Shown one piece after another: positions 6,906 through 15,596 of a stretch of 64,000 nt of DNA; positions within the stretch are counted from its first letter, which is position 1, and each line of letters begins with the position of its first letter. The stretch is from NCBI RefSeq assembly GCF_001613505.1, contig NZ_BDCM01000016.1, forward strand, positions 124,001 through 188,000, read 5' to 3'. The notes below the pieces were generated by a model. The model worked only from the letters and a program-made list of their open reading frames with translations, was not told the origin of the DNA and did not search any database. The position numbers were made by a program, and so were the translations under genes. Source of the DNA: Nocardia mikamii NBRC 108933 (GTDB lineage Bacteria; Actinomycetota; Actinomycetes; Mycobacteriales; Mycobacteriaceae).

Positions 6906-9059
6906 ATGGATACTCGCATTGTTTCTCGGCAGTGCACCCTGTGTGAGGCGCACTGCGGAATCCGGGTCACCGTCGAAGGCGACCAAGTCGTCCGGATCGA
7001 GGGAAATCCCGACGATGTGCTGTCCGAGGGATATATCTGCCCCAAGGCCACGGCGATGGGAGCACTGCACCACGACCCGGATCGGCTCCGCACGCCGGTA
7101 CGCCGGGTCGGCGATCGGTTCGAGCCGATCGGCTGGGACGAAGCCTTCCGCGAGATCGGGCAGCGGCTGCGTCGCATCCGCGCCGAGCACGGTCCGAGCG
7201 CGATCGGCATGTATCTGGGAAACCCTGCGGCACACAGTTCTTCGGTGTTGTACGGCGCGCTGTTGCGGGTCGCGCTGCTGACCCGCAACTTCTTCTCCGC
7301 CTCCTCGATCGATCAACTCCCGCAGGAGTTCGCGGCCTGGCGGATGTTCGGATCCAATGTCCTGATGCCGGTCGCCGATATCGACCGCACCGACCGGCTG
7401 GTGATCCTGGGCGCGAACCCGGCGGTGTCGAACGGGTCGGTGACGACCATGCCGAATGCCAAGCAGCGCATCAAGCGGGTGCGCGAGCGCGGCGGCACGG
7501 TCGTGGTGATCGACCCGCGCCGCACCGAAACCGCGCGACTGGCCGATCAGCACATCGCGGTGGTCCCGGGTGGTGACGTCTATCTGCTGCTCGCTGTGCT
7601 CAATGTGCTGATAGAGGAGAAGCTGTGCGACGAGCGGGCCGTGCGTGCGCGCTGTTCGGGCTGGGACGAACTGCGCGAGACCGTCGCCCAGTGCACGCCC
7701 GAACTGGCGGCCCCGCATGCCGGTGTCGACGCCGAGACCATTCGCGGTTTCGCCCGCGACCATGCCGCGGCCCGCTCGGCCGTGCTCTACGCGCGGATCG
7801 GCGTATGCCAGCAGGTGACCGGAACGCTCACACACTGGCTGGTGAACACGATCAACGCGGTGACCGGCAATCTGGACCGGGCGGGCGGGCAGATGTTCGC
7901 GACCGCGCCGGTCGACGCGGCCCGGTACGGCAAATATCTGCCGATGGGCCACGGCGCGTGGACCGACCGCTCGGGCCGCTACAAGTCCTTCCGTTCCGAA
8001 CTGCCGGTGGCGGCGCTGGCCGACGAGATTCTCACCGAGGGCCGCGGTCAGATCCGGGCGATGGTCACCTATGCCGGCAATCCGGTGCTGTCGACGCCGC
8101 AGCGCGGGCGCCTGGGCGCGGCGCTGGAATCGCTGGATTTCTTTGTGGCTGTGGACATGTACGTCACCGAGACCACCCGGCACGCCGACATCATCCTGCC
8201 GCCGGTGTCCCAGCTCGAGCGGGAGGACGTCAACCTGCTGTTCCCGGTGTTCAGCGTGCGCAACAATCTGCGCTACGACGCCAAGGTGTTCGAGCCGCCG
8301 GCCGCCGGCCTCGAGGACTGGGAGATCATGGCGCGGCTGGTCACCGAGGTGGTGCCGCTGCCCGCGCGACGTCTCACCGGCAGGATGCTGAACGCGATGT
8401 TCGAACGACTCTCGCCGGTGCGGCTGGCCGCTGCGGGCATCGCGGCCGGTCCGTACGGCGTGCTGCGCCGCGGTCGGGCGGGCCTGACCATCACCAAGTT
8501 GCGCGCCTCCGCGGGCGGGATAGATCTCGGACCGCTGCGCCCGCGCCTGCGCACGCTGATCGGCACCCGCGACCGCAAGGTCCGGTTGGCGCCGCCGGAC
8601 TTCCGTGCCGAGGTGGCGAAACTGCTCGCCGACCTGCCGGCGACGCCGCCCGCCGGAGCCGACGGATTCGATCTGCGCCTGATCGGCCGTCGCCATCTGC
8701 GCAGCAACAACTCGTGGCTGCACAACGTCCCGGCCATGGTCAAAGGCCGCGATCGCTGCACCGTCCTCATGCATCCGGCCGACGCGGGTGCACGCGGGCT
8801 GGCCGACGGTGAACCGGTCACGGTCTCCTCGGCGAGCGGTTCGATCGTGGTGACCCTGGAGGTCGGCGACGATATCCGCCCCGGCACGGTCGCGATCCCG
8901 CACGGCTGGGGCCACCGCGAACCCGGCGTCGGCTGGCGGGTCGCCGCCTCCCTCCCCGGCGCCAACGTCAACCTCCTCCACGACCCGGGGCTGGTCGACC
9001 CGCTGTCGGGCACCGCCGCGGTCAACAACACCTGGGTCAAGGTGAGCACCACCGCATAA
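6906..9059 (+). CDS. Molybdopterin-dependent oxidoreductase (formate dehydrogenase-like family)
   Basis: The 717-aa product starts with a [4Fe-4S] motif, Cys10, Cys13, Cys17 and Cys45, and continues with molybdopterin-binding domains and the C-terminal molydopterin-dinucleotide domain (LHNVPAMVKGR, GLADGEPVTV, IPHGWGH). This is the bis-MGD (DMSO reductase) superfamily. At the usual position of the Mo-binding Cys/Sec/Ser, after SSIDQLPQEF, no obvious ligand is visible. Electron-transfer partners are not encoded next to it. ATG at 6906 follows a GAGAGGATG purine run. The substrate is unknown; similar stand-alone proteins occur in mycobacteria and nocardiae. Confidence 0.85.
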   Translation: MDTRIVSRQCTLCEAHCGIRVTVEGDQVVRIEGNPDDVLSEGYICPKATAMGALHHDPDRLRTPVRRVGDRFEPIGWDEAFREIGQRLRRIRAEHGPSAIGMYLGNPAAHSSSVLYGALLRVALLTRNFFSASSIDQLPQEFAAWRMFGSNVLMPVADIDRTDRLVILGANPAVSNGSVTTMPNAKQRIKRVRERGGTVVVIDPRRTETARLADQHIAVVPGGDVYLLLAVLNVLIEEKLCDERAVRARCSGWDELRETVAQCTPELAAPHAGVDAETIRGFARDHAAARSAVLYARIGVCQQVTGTLTHWLVNTINAVTGNLDRAGGQMFATAPVDAARYGKYLPMGHGAWTDRSGRYKSFRSELPVAALADEILTEGRGQIRAMVTYAGNPVLSTPQRGRLGAALESLDFFVAVDMYVTETTRHADIILPPVSQLEREDVNLLFPVFSVRNNLRYDAKVFEPPAAGLEDWEIMARLVTEVVPLPARRLTGRMLNAMFERLSPVRLAAAGIAAGPYGVLRRGRAGLTITKLRASAGGIDLGPLRPRLRTLIGTRDRKVRLAPPDFRAEVAKLLADLPATPPAGADGFDLRLIGRRHLRSNNSWLHNVPAMVKGRDRCTVLMHPADAGARGLADGEPVTVSSASGSIVVTLEVGDDIRPGTVAIPHGWGHREPGVGWRVAASLPGANVNLLHDPGLVDPLSGTAAVNNTWVKVSTTA

Positions 9060-9171
9060 CCGGCGCGACAGCGCCTACGGCGCGGTATCTTTCGAGCGAT
9101 CGAACGCTCTCGGCACGGATGTGGTTGGCTGTACCGTCAGCGGATACGGGCCGATCGACCGGAAGGGTGTC

Positions 9172-9387
9172 ATGGCGGAGGAAGTGCTCGCGGAGATGGT
9201 GTCCACCGTCTTCCAGATCGTCGCGCACGAGGGCGCGGCGGTGCGCGAAGGTGACACCCTGGTGCTGCTGGAATCGATGAAGATGGAGATCCCGGTGGTG
9301 GCCGAGGCGGACGGTACTGTCGCCTCGATCAATGTGAAACCCGGCGACGTCCTGCAGAAGGGCGATCTGATCGCCGTCATCTCCTAG
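9172..9387 (+). CDS. Biotinylated carrier protein TB7.3-like
   Basis: The 71-aa product is a single biotinyl/lipoyl domain with the modification motif ESMKME; Lys37 is the expected biotinylation site. The length equals that of M. tuberculosis TB7.3 (Rv3221c), and the following PdtaS and WhiB1 genes are in the same order there. It presumably carries CO2 on biotin for an acyl-CoA carboxylase, though no carboxylase subunit is adjacent. ATG at 9172 has GGAAGGG upstream; an in-frame extension to 9121 has no homology. Confidence 0.9.
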   Translation: MAEEVLAEMVSTVFQIVAHEGAAVREGDTLVLLESMKMEIPVVAEADGTVASINVKPGDVLQKGDLIAVIS

Positions 9388-9441
9388 CTTCCGCCGCGAC
9401 ACGACTTCGGCCCGCGGCCGGGTGCCGTAGCCTTTGTTCCC

Positions 9442-10956
9442 GTGTCCACTCTTAGTGATCTGCTCGCCGAACACACCGATCTCCCCGGTGCGGCGGTGGA
9501 TCATCTGCAGCGCGTGGTGGGGGATTGGCAGCTGCTGGCCGACCTGTCGTTCGCCGATCTGCAACTGTGGGTCGGGATCGGCCCGGTGACCGACGGGGCC
9601 GACGTGGTCTGCGTCGCCCAATGCCGGCCCACGACCGCCCCGACGGTCCAGCCCGACGATCTGGTCGGATCGCTGGCCTCGCGCCAGGAACATCCGCAGA
9701 TCTTCCAGGCCCTGAGTTCGGGGGAGATCGTGCGGGTCGAGGGCGACGGTGAATCCACCGGTGTCTATCACCCCAGCCCCGCGCGGGTCATTCGCGAGGG
9801 GATTCCCGTGCGCTGCGGCACCGACGTCATCGCGGTGCTCGGGCGCGATACCGATATGCAGCGCTCGAAGGTCCGCGGCAGCCTCGAGCACGCCTATATG
9901 AGCTGCGCCGACGATCTGTGCCAGATGATCGCCGACGGCACCTTCCCCACCCTGGAGGACCGCACCGGCTCACATTCCAGCCCGCGCGCCGGGGACGGCT
10001 TCATCCGCCTCGACACCGCCGGCCTGGTCGTCTACGCCAGCCCGAACGCGTTGTCGGCGTATCACCGCATGGGCTTGCAGAGCGAGTTGGCCGGACAGGA
10101 TCTGGCCCAGTCGACCCGCTCGCTGATCACCGATCCGTTCGACGCGCAGGAGGTCGTCACCGACATCCAGGCCGCGCTGGCCGGCAAATCGGGTCGCCGG
10201 ATGGAGGTGGAGGCGCGCGGCGCGACGGTGCTGCTGCGCACGCTGGTGCTGCGCCCCCACGGTGAACTGGCGGGGGCCGCGGTGCTGGTCCGCGACGTCA
10301 CGGAGGTCAAGCGCCGCGACCGGGCGCTGCTGTCCAAGGACGCCACCATCCGCGAGATCCATCATCGGGTGAAGAACAACCTGCAGACCGTCGCCGCCCT
10401 GCTGCGCCTGCAGGCCCGCCGCACCGAGAACGAAGAGGCCCGGGTGGCGCTCACCGAATCGGTGCGCCGCGTCACCTCCATCGCTTCCGTGCACGAAATG
10501 CTGTCGATGTCGGTGGACGAGGAGGTCGACCTCGACGAGGTGGTCGATCGCCTGCTGCCGATCATGGCCGATGTGGCGACCGTGCACACCGCGCGCATCA
10601 AGGTCCGCCGTGACGGTTCGCTGGGAGTTTTCTCGGCCGAACGCGCGACCCCGCTGGTGATGGTGCTGACCGAATTGGTGCAGAACGCCATCGAGCACGC
10701 CTTCGACGCGGGCGAAAACGGCACTGTCACAATACGTTCCGAGCGTTCGGCGCGGTGGCTGGATGTCATCATCAGCGACGACGGACGCGGGTTGCCGGAG
10801 GGATTCAGCCTCGAGGGTTCCGATCGGCTGGGATTGCAGATCGTGCGCACTCTGGTGACCGCGGAACTCGGGGGCTCGATCGGTTTGCATCCCGGCGCGG
10901 ATATCGGCACCGACGCCGTGCTGCGGGTGCCGCTGGGTCGCCGCAACGCGCGCTGA
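9442..10956 (+). CDS. pdtaS: Two-component sensor histidine kinase, PdtaS type
   Basis: The 504-aa soluble protein has a GAF-like N-terminal domain (about 1-145), a PAS-like domain (about 165-290) and an HWE/HisKA_2 dimerisation domain whose H-box IREIHHRVKNNLQTVAALL carries the phosphoacceptor near His307, followed by an HATPase domain (NAIEHAFDAG; DDGRGLPEGF). This is the layout and length of mycobacterial PdtaS (Rv3220c), which phosphorylates the ANTAR response regulator PdtaR, an RNA-binding antiterminator. No cognate regulator is in the window, as in M. tuberculosis where it is encoded elsewhere. No transmembrane segment is seen, so it is a cytosolic sensor. Confidence 0.92.
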   Translation: MSTLSDLLAEHTDLPGAAVDHLQRVVGDWQLLADLSFADLQLWVGIGPVTDGADVVCVAQCRPTTAPTVQPDDLVGSLASRQEHPQIFQALSSGEIVRVEGDGESTGVYHPSPARVIREGIPVRCGTDVIAVLGRDTDMQRSKVRGSLEHAYMSCADDLCQMIADGTFPTLEDRTGSHSSPRAGDGFIRLDTAGLVVYASPNALSAYHRMGLQSELAGQDLAQSTRSLITDPFDAQEVVTDIQAALAGKSGRRMEVEARGATVLLRTLVLRPHGELAGAAVLVRDVTEVKRRDRALLSKDATIREIHHRVKNNLQTVAALLRLQARRTENEEARVALTESVRRVTSIASVHEMLSMSVDEEVDLDEVVDRLLPIMADVATVHTARIKVRRDGSLGVFSAERATPLVMVLTELVQNAIEHAFDAGENGTVTIRSERSARWLDVIISDDGRGLPEGFSLEGSDRLGLQIVRTLVTAELGGSIGLHPGADIGTDAVLRVPLGRRNAR

Positions 10957-11065
10957 AACGGCGCCTCGCGCACACGCGAGTCGCGGAAATCGGATAAGTC
11001 CGAATCGCCGCCGAACGGTTATGCGAAATAGCGCGGGAAAACAATCCGGCAACAAAAACAGTGAA

Positions 11066-11090
11066 GCCCGGCACCTTTCCGGTGCCGGGC
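11066..11090. terminator. Bidirectional hairpin terminator between pdtaS and whiB1
   Basis: GCCCGGCACC at 11066-11075 pairs perfectly with GGTGCCGGGC at 11081-11090 across a five-base loop. On the minus strand it is followed by a T-rich tract (CACTGTTTTTG), which suits termination of whiB1; it can also serve the convergent pdtaS. Confidence 0.75.
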
Positions 11091-11148
11091 CGAAATGCGT
11101 TACCGGTCGGGGCTGTGCGGTTACTACAGGCCGGTAACGCCGCGCGTC

Positions 11149-11403
11149 TCAGACGACGCTGCGAGTGCGGGTGCGGGCGTTGCGCCGCTTCAGCGCCCGG
11201 CGCTCGTCTTCGCTCATACCACCCCACACGCCGGCATCCTGCCCGGAGGACAGGGCCCAGGACAGGCAGTCGGCGGTCACGGGGCAGCGGGCGCAGACCA
11301 GCTTGGCATCGGCAATCTGTGCGAGCGCCGGACCACTGTTACCCACCGGGAAGAACAGCTCGGGGTCCTCGTCGCGACAGATGGCCTTGTGGCGCCAGTC
11401 CAT
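11149..11403 (-). CDS. whiB1: Iron-sulfur transcription factor WhiB1
   Basis: The 84-aa product has the four cluster-binding cysteines at 9, 37, 40 and 46 (Cx27CxxCx5C), the G-V-W-G-G turn at 58-62 and a basic C-terminal tail (RRALKRRNARTRTRS). Length and cysteine positions match mycobacterial WhiB1, an essential NO-responsive [4Fe-4S] regulator that binds the primary sigma factor. ATG at 11403 follows AAAGGAGCAGAGG; a longer in-frame start at 11484 is rejected. The promoter contains a CRP-like palindrome. It converges on pdtaS and is divergent from nothing, since the next gene lies upstream on the same strand. Confidence 0.95.
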   Translation of the reverse strand: MDWRHKAICRDEDPELFFPVGNSGPALAQIADAKLVCARCPVTADCLSWALSSGQDAGVWGGMSEDERRALKRRNARTRTRSVV

Positions 11404-11491
11404 TCCTCTGCTCCTTTGCATGGGCGCCGTAAGGCGCCGCTGGTTTGTGGTCCGTTCACTTGTGCGTCTCGAATGTTTCCGCACGGTTGCT

Positions 11492-11524
11492 TGTGAATGC
11501 TTTCACGAACACCGTAGATGTCAA
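11492..11524 (-). promoter_or_regulatory. whiB1 promoter with CRP/FNR-type palindrome
   Basis: On the minus strand a perfect -35 hexamer TTGACA (11524-11519) is followed by CGTGAAAGCATTCACA (11507-11492), which matches the CRP pattern TGTGA-N6-TCACA in 9 of 10 arm positions. M. tuberculosis whiB1 is known to be controlled by the CRP homologue Rv3676. Here the palindrome would overlap the -10 region of this TTGACA promoter, which would favour repression unless another start point is used. Confidence 0.6.
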
Positions 11525-11637
11525 TAGCCTTCGGGTGCACCGTGGGGAAGCTCACGCTCTAAAGCCCTGAAAAGCCGGGCCTGCGGAGTCCTTTGTACTC
11601 GCTTGTGCCGGTTTCCGCAGCGCAACTGCGAGGTTTC

Positions 11638-12660
11638 TCAGTTGTGTCGGCGGGAATCCGGCTCGGGAGCGACGACTTCGAGCACTTCCGGCACCGAGGT
11701 GAAATCCACCACGTTGCGGCGGCCGATGAAGTCGCCATCGATTTGCAGACCGACCTCGTCGTCGGCCTCGATTCGCACCGAAGATACGTCGTCGACGCGA
11801 AACAAATTGCGGGCCTTCGGATCTCCGTCGGACGCCAGGAGTTGCCTGGCGACCGACAGTGTCGGCAATACCCCCATCGTCCGCATCGCAAACACGCCGA
11901 GCCCGCGTTCGAAGGTCGTCCCGGGATTGGTCCGCACCGGAGTGCTGTCCAGATACGTCCACGGACTGGTGTTCGTCACGAAGGCGTAATGCACGCCTGG
12001 CACCGGATCGTGGCCGGGAACACGCACGGTGATCGCGGGCTCGCGGCGCTTGGCCCGGAAGAATTGCCGGACCGTGGTGCGCAGATACCGGGCCGGCGTC
12101 GCGGCATGACCCGCGGCGCGGCTGCGATCGATCGCCTCGCACACGTCGGCGTCCAACCCGACGCCCGCGCTGAACGCGCACCAACGGCCGTCGGCGACCA
12201 TCAGGCCGATCCGGCGATCGCCGGCGTGCGCGTCGCCGCCGTCGAGCGAGAGCAGGTCGATGAGCTGATTGGTCGCGGCCACCGGATCCGCTTCGATACC
12301 CAGCGAACGCGCGAACACGTTCGCCGAACCGCCCGGGATCACGCCCAACCGCGGGATCCAGGTGCCCGCTCGGTGCGCGGCCGATTCCGCGGCGCCGGCG
12401 GGGTCCGATGCGGACGCACCCGGTTGCGGCAGCGGGAGGAATCCGTTGACGGTCTCGTTGACCGTGCCGTCGCCGCCGTGCACCACGATCAGGTCCATCT
12501 CGGCATCGGTCGCCCACTGCGCCAATTCGGCCGCGTGTCCACGATGCTGGGTATGCGCCACGATGAGCTGGGTGCGGCTCTCCAGCGCGTGGGCGAGCAG
12601 ATCCCGCGTGGCCGGAGTGGTCGAGGTGGCATTCGGATTCACGATCAACAGCGTCCGCAC
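11638..12660 (-). CDS. Diacylglycerol kinase family lipid kinase (Rv3218-like)
   Basis: The 340-aa product has the DAGK catalytic signature GGDGTVNE at about residues 62-69 and the second glycine-rich motif GGSANVFARS at 110-119, with a C-terminal beta-sandwich typical of DgkB/YegS-type lipid kinases. It is expected to phosphorylate a lipid alcohol such as diacylglycerol at the membrane surface. The start is GTG at 12660. It lies upstream of whiB1 on the same strand, as Rv3218 adjoins whiB1 (Rv3219) in M. tuberculosis. The exact lipid is unknown. Confidence 0.88.
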   Translation of the reverse strand: MRTLLIVNPNATSTTPATRDLLAHALESRTQLIVAHTQHRGHAAELAQWATDAEMDLIVVHGGDGTVNETVNGFLPLPQPGASASDPAGAAESAAHRAGTWIPRLGVIPGGSANVFARSLGIEADPVAATNQLIDLLSLDGGDAHAGDRRIGLMVADGRWCAFSAGVGLDADVCEAIDRSRAAGHAATPARYLRTTVRQFFRAKRREPAITVRVPGHDPVPGVHYAFVTNTSPWTYLDSTPVRTNPGTTFERGLGVFAMRTMGVLPTLSVARQLLASDGDPKARNLFRVDDVSSVRIEADDEVGLQIDGDFIGRRNVVDFTSVPEVLEVVAPEPDSRRHN

Positions 12661-12752
12661 CCTGAGCAGCCTACTGAGCGATCGCCGCCGAATCCCGCCG
12701 CGGAGGTGACCACGCGTGCGAGGCCCGGTTCGCGCGGTTCTACGCTGGGCGG

Positions 12753-13199
12753 GTGGCGAAGCAGAACGCGGACAGTGAGAGCACCGGCGGCACCACCGGC
12801 GGCGCGGCCGACCCGACTCCGGGCACGGTGCGCGGGGCGGGCGCGCTGGCCACGCTCGAGGGCCTGATCGGGGTGATCATCGCGATCGTGCTCCTGGTGC
12901 AGGGCATCACGTCGGCCGACACCTCCGCGAAATCGGCCTACGGCACCGCCGCCTGGTTCGTCATCCTGGCCGGCGCGGTGCTGGCCGCCGGGATCGGTCT
13001 GCTGCGCGGAAAGCGCTGGGGCCGGGCCATTGTGGTGATCGCGCAGGTCCTGCTGCTGCCCGCCGCCTGGTACATGCTCAGCTCGCATCGGTTGGAACTG
13101 GGCATTCCGGTCGGGCTGCTCGCTCTCGTCACGCTCGGCCTGATCTTCTCGCCGCCGTCGGTGCGCTGGATGGCCCAGGCCTACGACGTCGCGGACTGA
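12753..13199 (+). CDS. Small four-helix membrane protein (Rv3217c-like)
   Basis: The 148-aa product has a Thr/Gly-rich N-terminus and four hydrophobic helices (about 35-51, 66-85, 93-110 and 117-134). I recognise no enzyme motif; its place in the conserved block corresponds to Rv3217c, a membrane protein of unknown function. The start GTG at 12753 lacks a strong ribosome site. Its end overlaps the convergent acetyltransferase gene by 19 bases. Confidence 0.75.
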   Translation: MAKQNADSESTGGTTGGAADPTPGTVRGAGALATLEGLIGVIIAIVLLVQGITSADTSAKSAYGTAAWFVILAGAVLAAGIGLLRGKRWGRAIVVIAQVLLLPAAWYMLSSHRLELGIPVGLLALVTLGLIFSPPSVRWMAQAYDVAD

Positions 13200-13795
13200 C
13201 GCCACATCGGCCACAGCAGCGGTCCGCCGCCGGTAGCGTCGAGCTCGCCGCGCAGATCGAAGCCGAAGCGCTCGTAATAGGCGATATTGGCGAACTTGCT
13301 GGATTCCAGATACGCGGGCGCGCCGGTTTCGTCACAGTGCGCCAGCCGCGGCGCCAGCAATGCGTGCCCGTACCCCTTGCCGCGAACCGCCGGATCGGTG
13401 CCGACGATGGCGAGATACCAGTGCGGTTCGTGCGGATGCGCCTTGCTCATCCGATCCGACATCCGCCCTGCGGCGAGCAGCCGCAGCCGGAACGCACGCG
13501 CCAGCGCGGGCAGCATCCGCAGCTGATCGGCGTCCGAGGAATCCCACTGCCCGGGCGGCGACCACACCGCGCCCCCGACGATCCGGCCCGACGCGTCGAA
13601 GGCCGCGTCGACCGCCCCGTGCCGCAGGTACAGATGCCGGATCAGCGCGCCGAACATGGTCGCCGCGCGGGCGGGGCGGGTGCGTTCGGCGGGTATGCAC
13701 CACCGCACGATCGGATCGTCGTCGAACGCCAGACCGAGCACGCGGGCCAGTTCGGGCACTTCCGATTCCGTCACGGGACGAACGGTCACATCCAT
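13181..13795 (-). CDS. GNAT family N-acetyltransferase
   Basis: The 204-aa product has the acetyl-CoA-binding motif A, VGTDPAVRGKGYGHALL, at about residues 131-147, followed by the YLESSKFANIAYYERFGF segment typical of the GNAT fold. Acceptor substrate is unknown. The gene converges on, and overlaps by 19 bases, the small membrane protein gene; such a tail-to-tail overlap may give antisense effects. It lies downstream of the ECF42-type sigma factor gene on the same strand, 38 bases away. Confidence 0.85.
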   Translation of the reverse strand: MDVTVRPVTESEVPELARVLGLAFDDDPIVRWCIPAERTRPARAATMFGALIRHLYLRHGAVDAAFDASGRIVGGAVWSPPGQWDSSDADQLRMLPALARAFRLRLLAAGRMSDRMSKAHPHEPHWYLAIVGTDPAVRGKGYGHALLAPRLAHCDETGAPAYLESSKFANIAYYERFGFDLRGELDATGGGPLLWPMWRQSATS

Positions 13796-13833
13796 CGGTC
13801 CACCCTATGCCCGCGCTCGCGCGAAACGCCGCC

Positions 13834-15153
13834 TCAGCGGCCGTTGTGGCGGCCGGACGCGCGCCGGTCGAGCTCGGCCAGGCGACGGTCGAGAAAATCG
13901 CGCTCGGCGGCGTTCTCGGTCAGCAGCAGCGCCTCGGAGTAGGCGAGCCGGGCCTCGTCGAAGCGCCCGAGCTCGGTGAGGAAGTGGGCGCGCGCGGCGG
14001 GCAGGTAGCTGTACGCGGCCAGCTGCGGTTCGGTGGCGAGGGCGTCGAGCTCGGCGTATCCGGCGGCCGGATCGCCCGCCATCCCGATCGCGACGGCTCG
14101 ATTGAGCGCCACCACCGGCGACGGCCAGATCCGGATCAGCACGTCGTAGAGCCCACGGATCTCCTGCCAGTCGGTGGCGGCGTAGCTGGGCGCCTCGGCA
14201 TGCACGGCGGCGATCGCGGCCTGCAGCGCATAGCGGCCCGGACGCCGTTCCAGCGCGAAGCGCACCAGCGCGATGCCCTGGGTGATCTCCTCGCGATCCC
14301 AGCGCGCGCGATCCTGATCGGCCAGTGCGACCATGGCGCCCCCGGACGTCACCCGCGCCGCGCGGCGGGCGTCGGTGAGCAGCAGCAGCGCGAGCAGGCC
14401 CGCGATCTCCGGGTCCTCGGGCAGCAGACTGTGCAGCATCCGCGCCAGATCGAGGGCGCGTTCGGTCAGATCGCGGCGGATGAGATCGTCGCCCGACGGT
14501 GCGGTGTGCCCGGTGGTGAACAGCAGATGCACCACCGCCAGCACGGCCTCGACGCGCTCGGGCAGTTCGGCCGGCCCCGGTACCCGATAGGGAATCCGGG
14601 CGGCGGTGATCTTCTTCTTGGCGCGGGTGATCCGCGCGGCCATCGTCGGCTCGGCCACCAGGAAGGCGCGCGCCACCTCGGCCGTGGTGAGCCCGCAGAC
14701 CAGACGCAGGGTGAGCGCGACCTGGGTCTGCGGCGCCAGCGCCGGATGGCAACAGGTACAGATCAGTCGCAGGCGGTCGTCGGGGAACTGCGGATCGTAT
14801 GGGTCGATGGCATCGAAATCGGTTGTACCGGTGGTGTTCTCGTCCGCGATCAGCAGTGGTAGCGCCCGGCGCGCGGTGGACTGGCGGCGCAGCAGATCCA
14901 GTGCGCGATTGCGCGCCACCGTGGTCAGCCAGGCGGCGGGCCGGGACGGAATTCCGTCCGCGGCCCATCGCACCAGCGCCTGCGCGTACGCGTCCTGAAC
15001 GCATTCCTCGGCGAGTTCGAGATCGTGGGTCACCCGCACGGTCGCCGCCAGTACGAACGCCCACTCCCGGCGATGCGCGTCGGCCACCGCCGCGGCGACC
15101 CGGTCGGTGGAGCGGTCGATGCGGGCGGGGTCGGGGGAGTGGTCGTCGAGCAC
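13834..15153 (-). CDS. ECF RNA polymerase sigma factor, ECF42-type (copy 1)
   Basis: The 439-aa product has sigma region 2 at the N-terminus (VTHDLELAEECVQDAY; WLTTVARNRALDLLRR), region 4 around residues 120-180 (LVCGLTTAEVARAFLV) and a long C-terminal TPR-like extension of about 230 residues. This size and extension, and the DGPF-protein gene 8 bases upstream, are hallmarks of ECF group 42. These sigma factors direct transcription of their own DGPF operons; the C-terminal domain is needed for activity. Start GTG at 15153. A second such pair occurs at 50.3-52.0 kb. Confidence 0.88.
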   Translation of the reverse strand: MLDDHSPDPARIDRSTDRVAAAVADAHRREWAFVLAATVRVTHDLELAEECVQDAYAQALVRWAADGIPSRPAAWLTTVARNRALDLLRRQSTARRALPLLIADENTTGTTDFDAIDPYDPQFPDDRLRLICTCCHPALAPQTQVALTLRLVCGLTTAEVARAFLVAEPTMAARITRAKKKITAARIPYRVPGPAELPERVEAVLAVVHLLFTTGHTAPSGDDLIRRDLTERALDLARMLHSLLPEDPEIAGLLALLLLTDARRAARVTSGGAMVALADQDRARWDREEITQGIALVRFALERRPGRYALQAAIAAVHAEAPSYAATDWQEIRGLYDVLIRIWPSPVVALNRAVAIGMAGDPAAGYAELDALATEPQLAAYSYLPAARAHFLTELGRFDEARLAYSEALLLTENAAERDFLDRRLAELDRRASGRHNGR

Positions 15154-15161
15154 GGTGCGGC

Positions 15162-15503
15162 TCAGCTCAATTCGAGGACCGGGCGCACTTCCACGCCCCC
15201 GGAGCCCATCGGCACGCGGCGGGCGATGGCGATCGCGGCGTCGAGGTCCTCGGCCTCGATCAGGTAGTAGCCGCCGAGCTGCTCCTTGGTCTCGGCGAAC
15301 GGTCCGTCGGTGATCACGAAGTCACCGGCGCCGTCCGGCCGCACACTGGTGGCGGTGTGACTGTGGTGCAGAGCGTTTCCGCCGCGCAGCGCCGCCGCGT
15401 GGGCCTCGCCGAACTGCCGGTGACTGTCCGCCATCGCGCCGCCGGACTCCGGTTCGGCCACGGCACGCTCGTCCTGGTAGATGAGGATCAGATATTGCGA
15501 CAT
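15162..15503 (-). CDS. DGPF/YCII-domain protein paired with ECF42 sigma factor (copy 1)
   Basis: The 113-aa product is a YCII-related ferredoxin-like domain with the diagnostic TDGPFAETKEQLGGYYLIE segment. DGPF proteins are the usual partners and targets of ECF42 sigma factors; their biochemical role is not settled. ATG at 15503 begins the conserved MSQYLILIYQDE; an upstream in-frame ATG at 15581 is rejected. It is the first gene of a two-gene operon with the sigma factor. Confidence 0.88.
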   Translation of the reverse strand: MSQYLILIYQDERAVAEPESGGAMADSHRQFGEAHAAALRGGNALHHSHTATSVRPDGAGDFVITDGPFAETKEQLGGYYLIEAEDLDAAIAIARRVPMGSGGVEVRPVLELS

Positions 15504-15596
15504 GGTTTCGTCCTCCGAGTGGGTGGCCCGCCTTTCGAGCCATTCAACTCTTCGACGCGCACCCCGCCGCGGAATCGACACCGCCGCGCGGAATTC

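Noticed and set aside
6807..8981. A 724-codon frame opposite the molybdopterin oxidoreductase gene
   Set aside because: Shadow frame; the plus-strand product has intact iron-sulfur and MGD motifs throughout.
13834..15503. The ECF sigma/DGPF pair as a mobile element insertion
   Set aside because: No transposase, terminal repeats or direct target duplications are visible, and base composition equals the neighbours.
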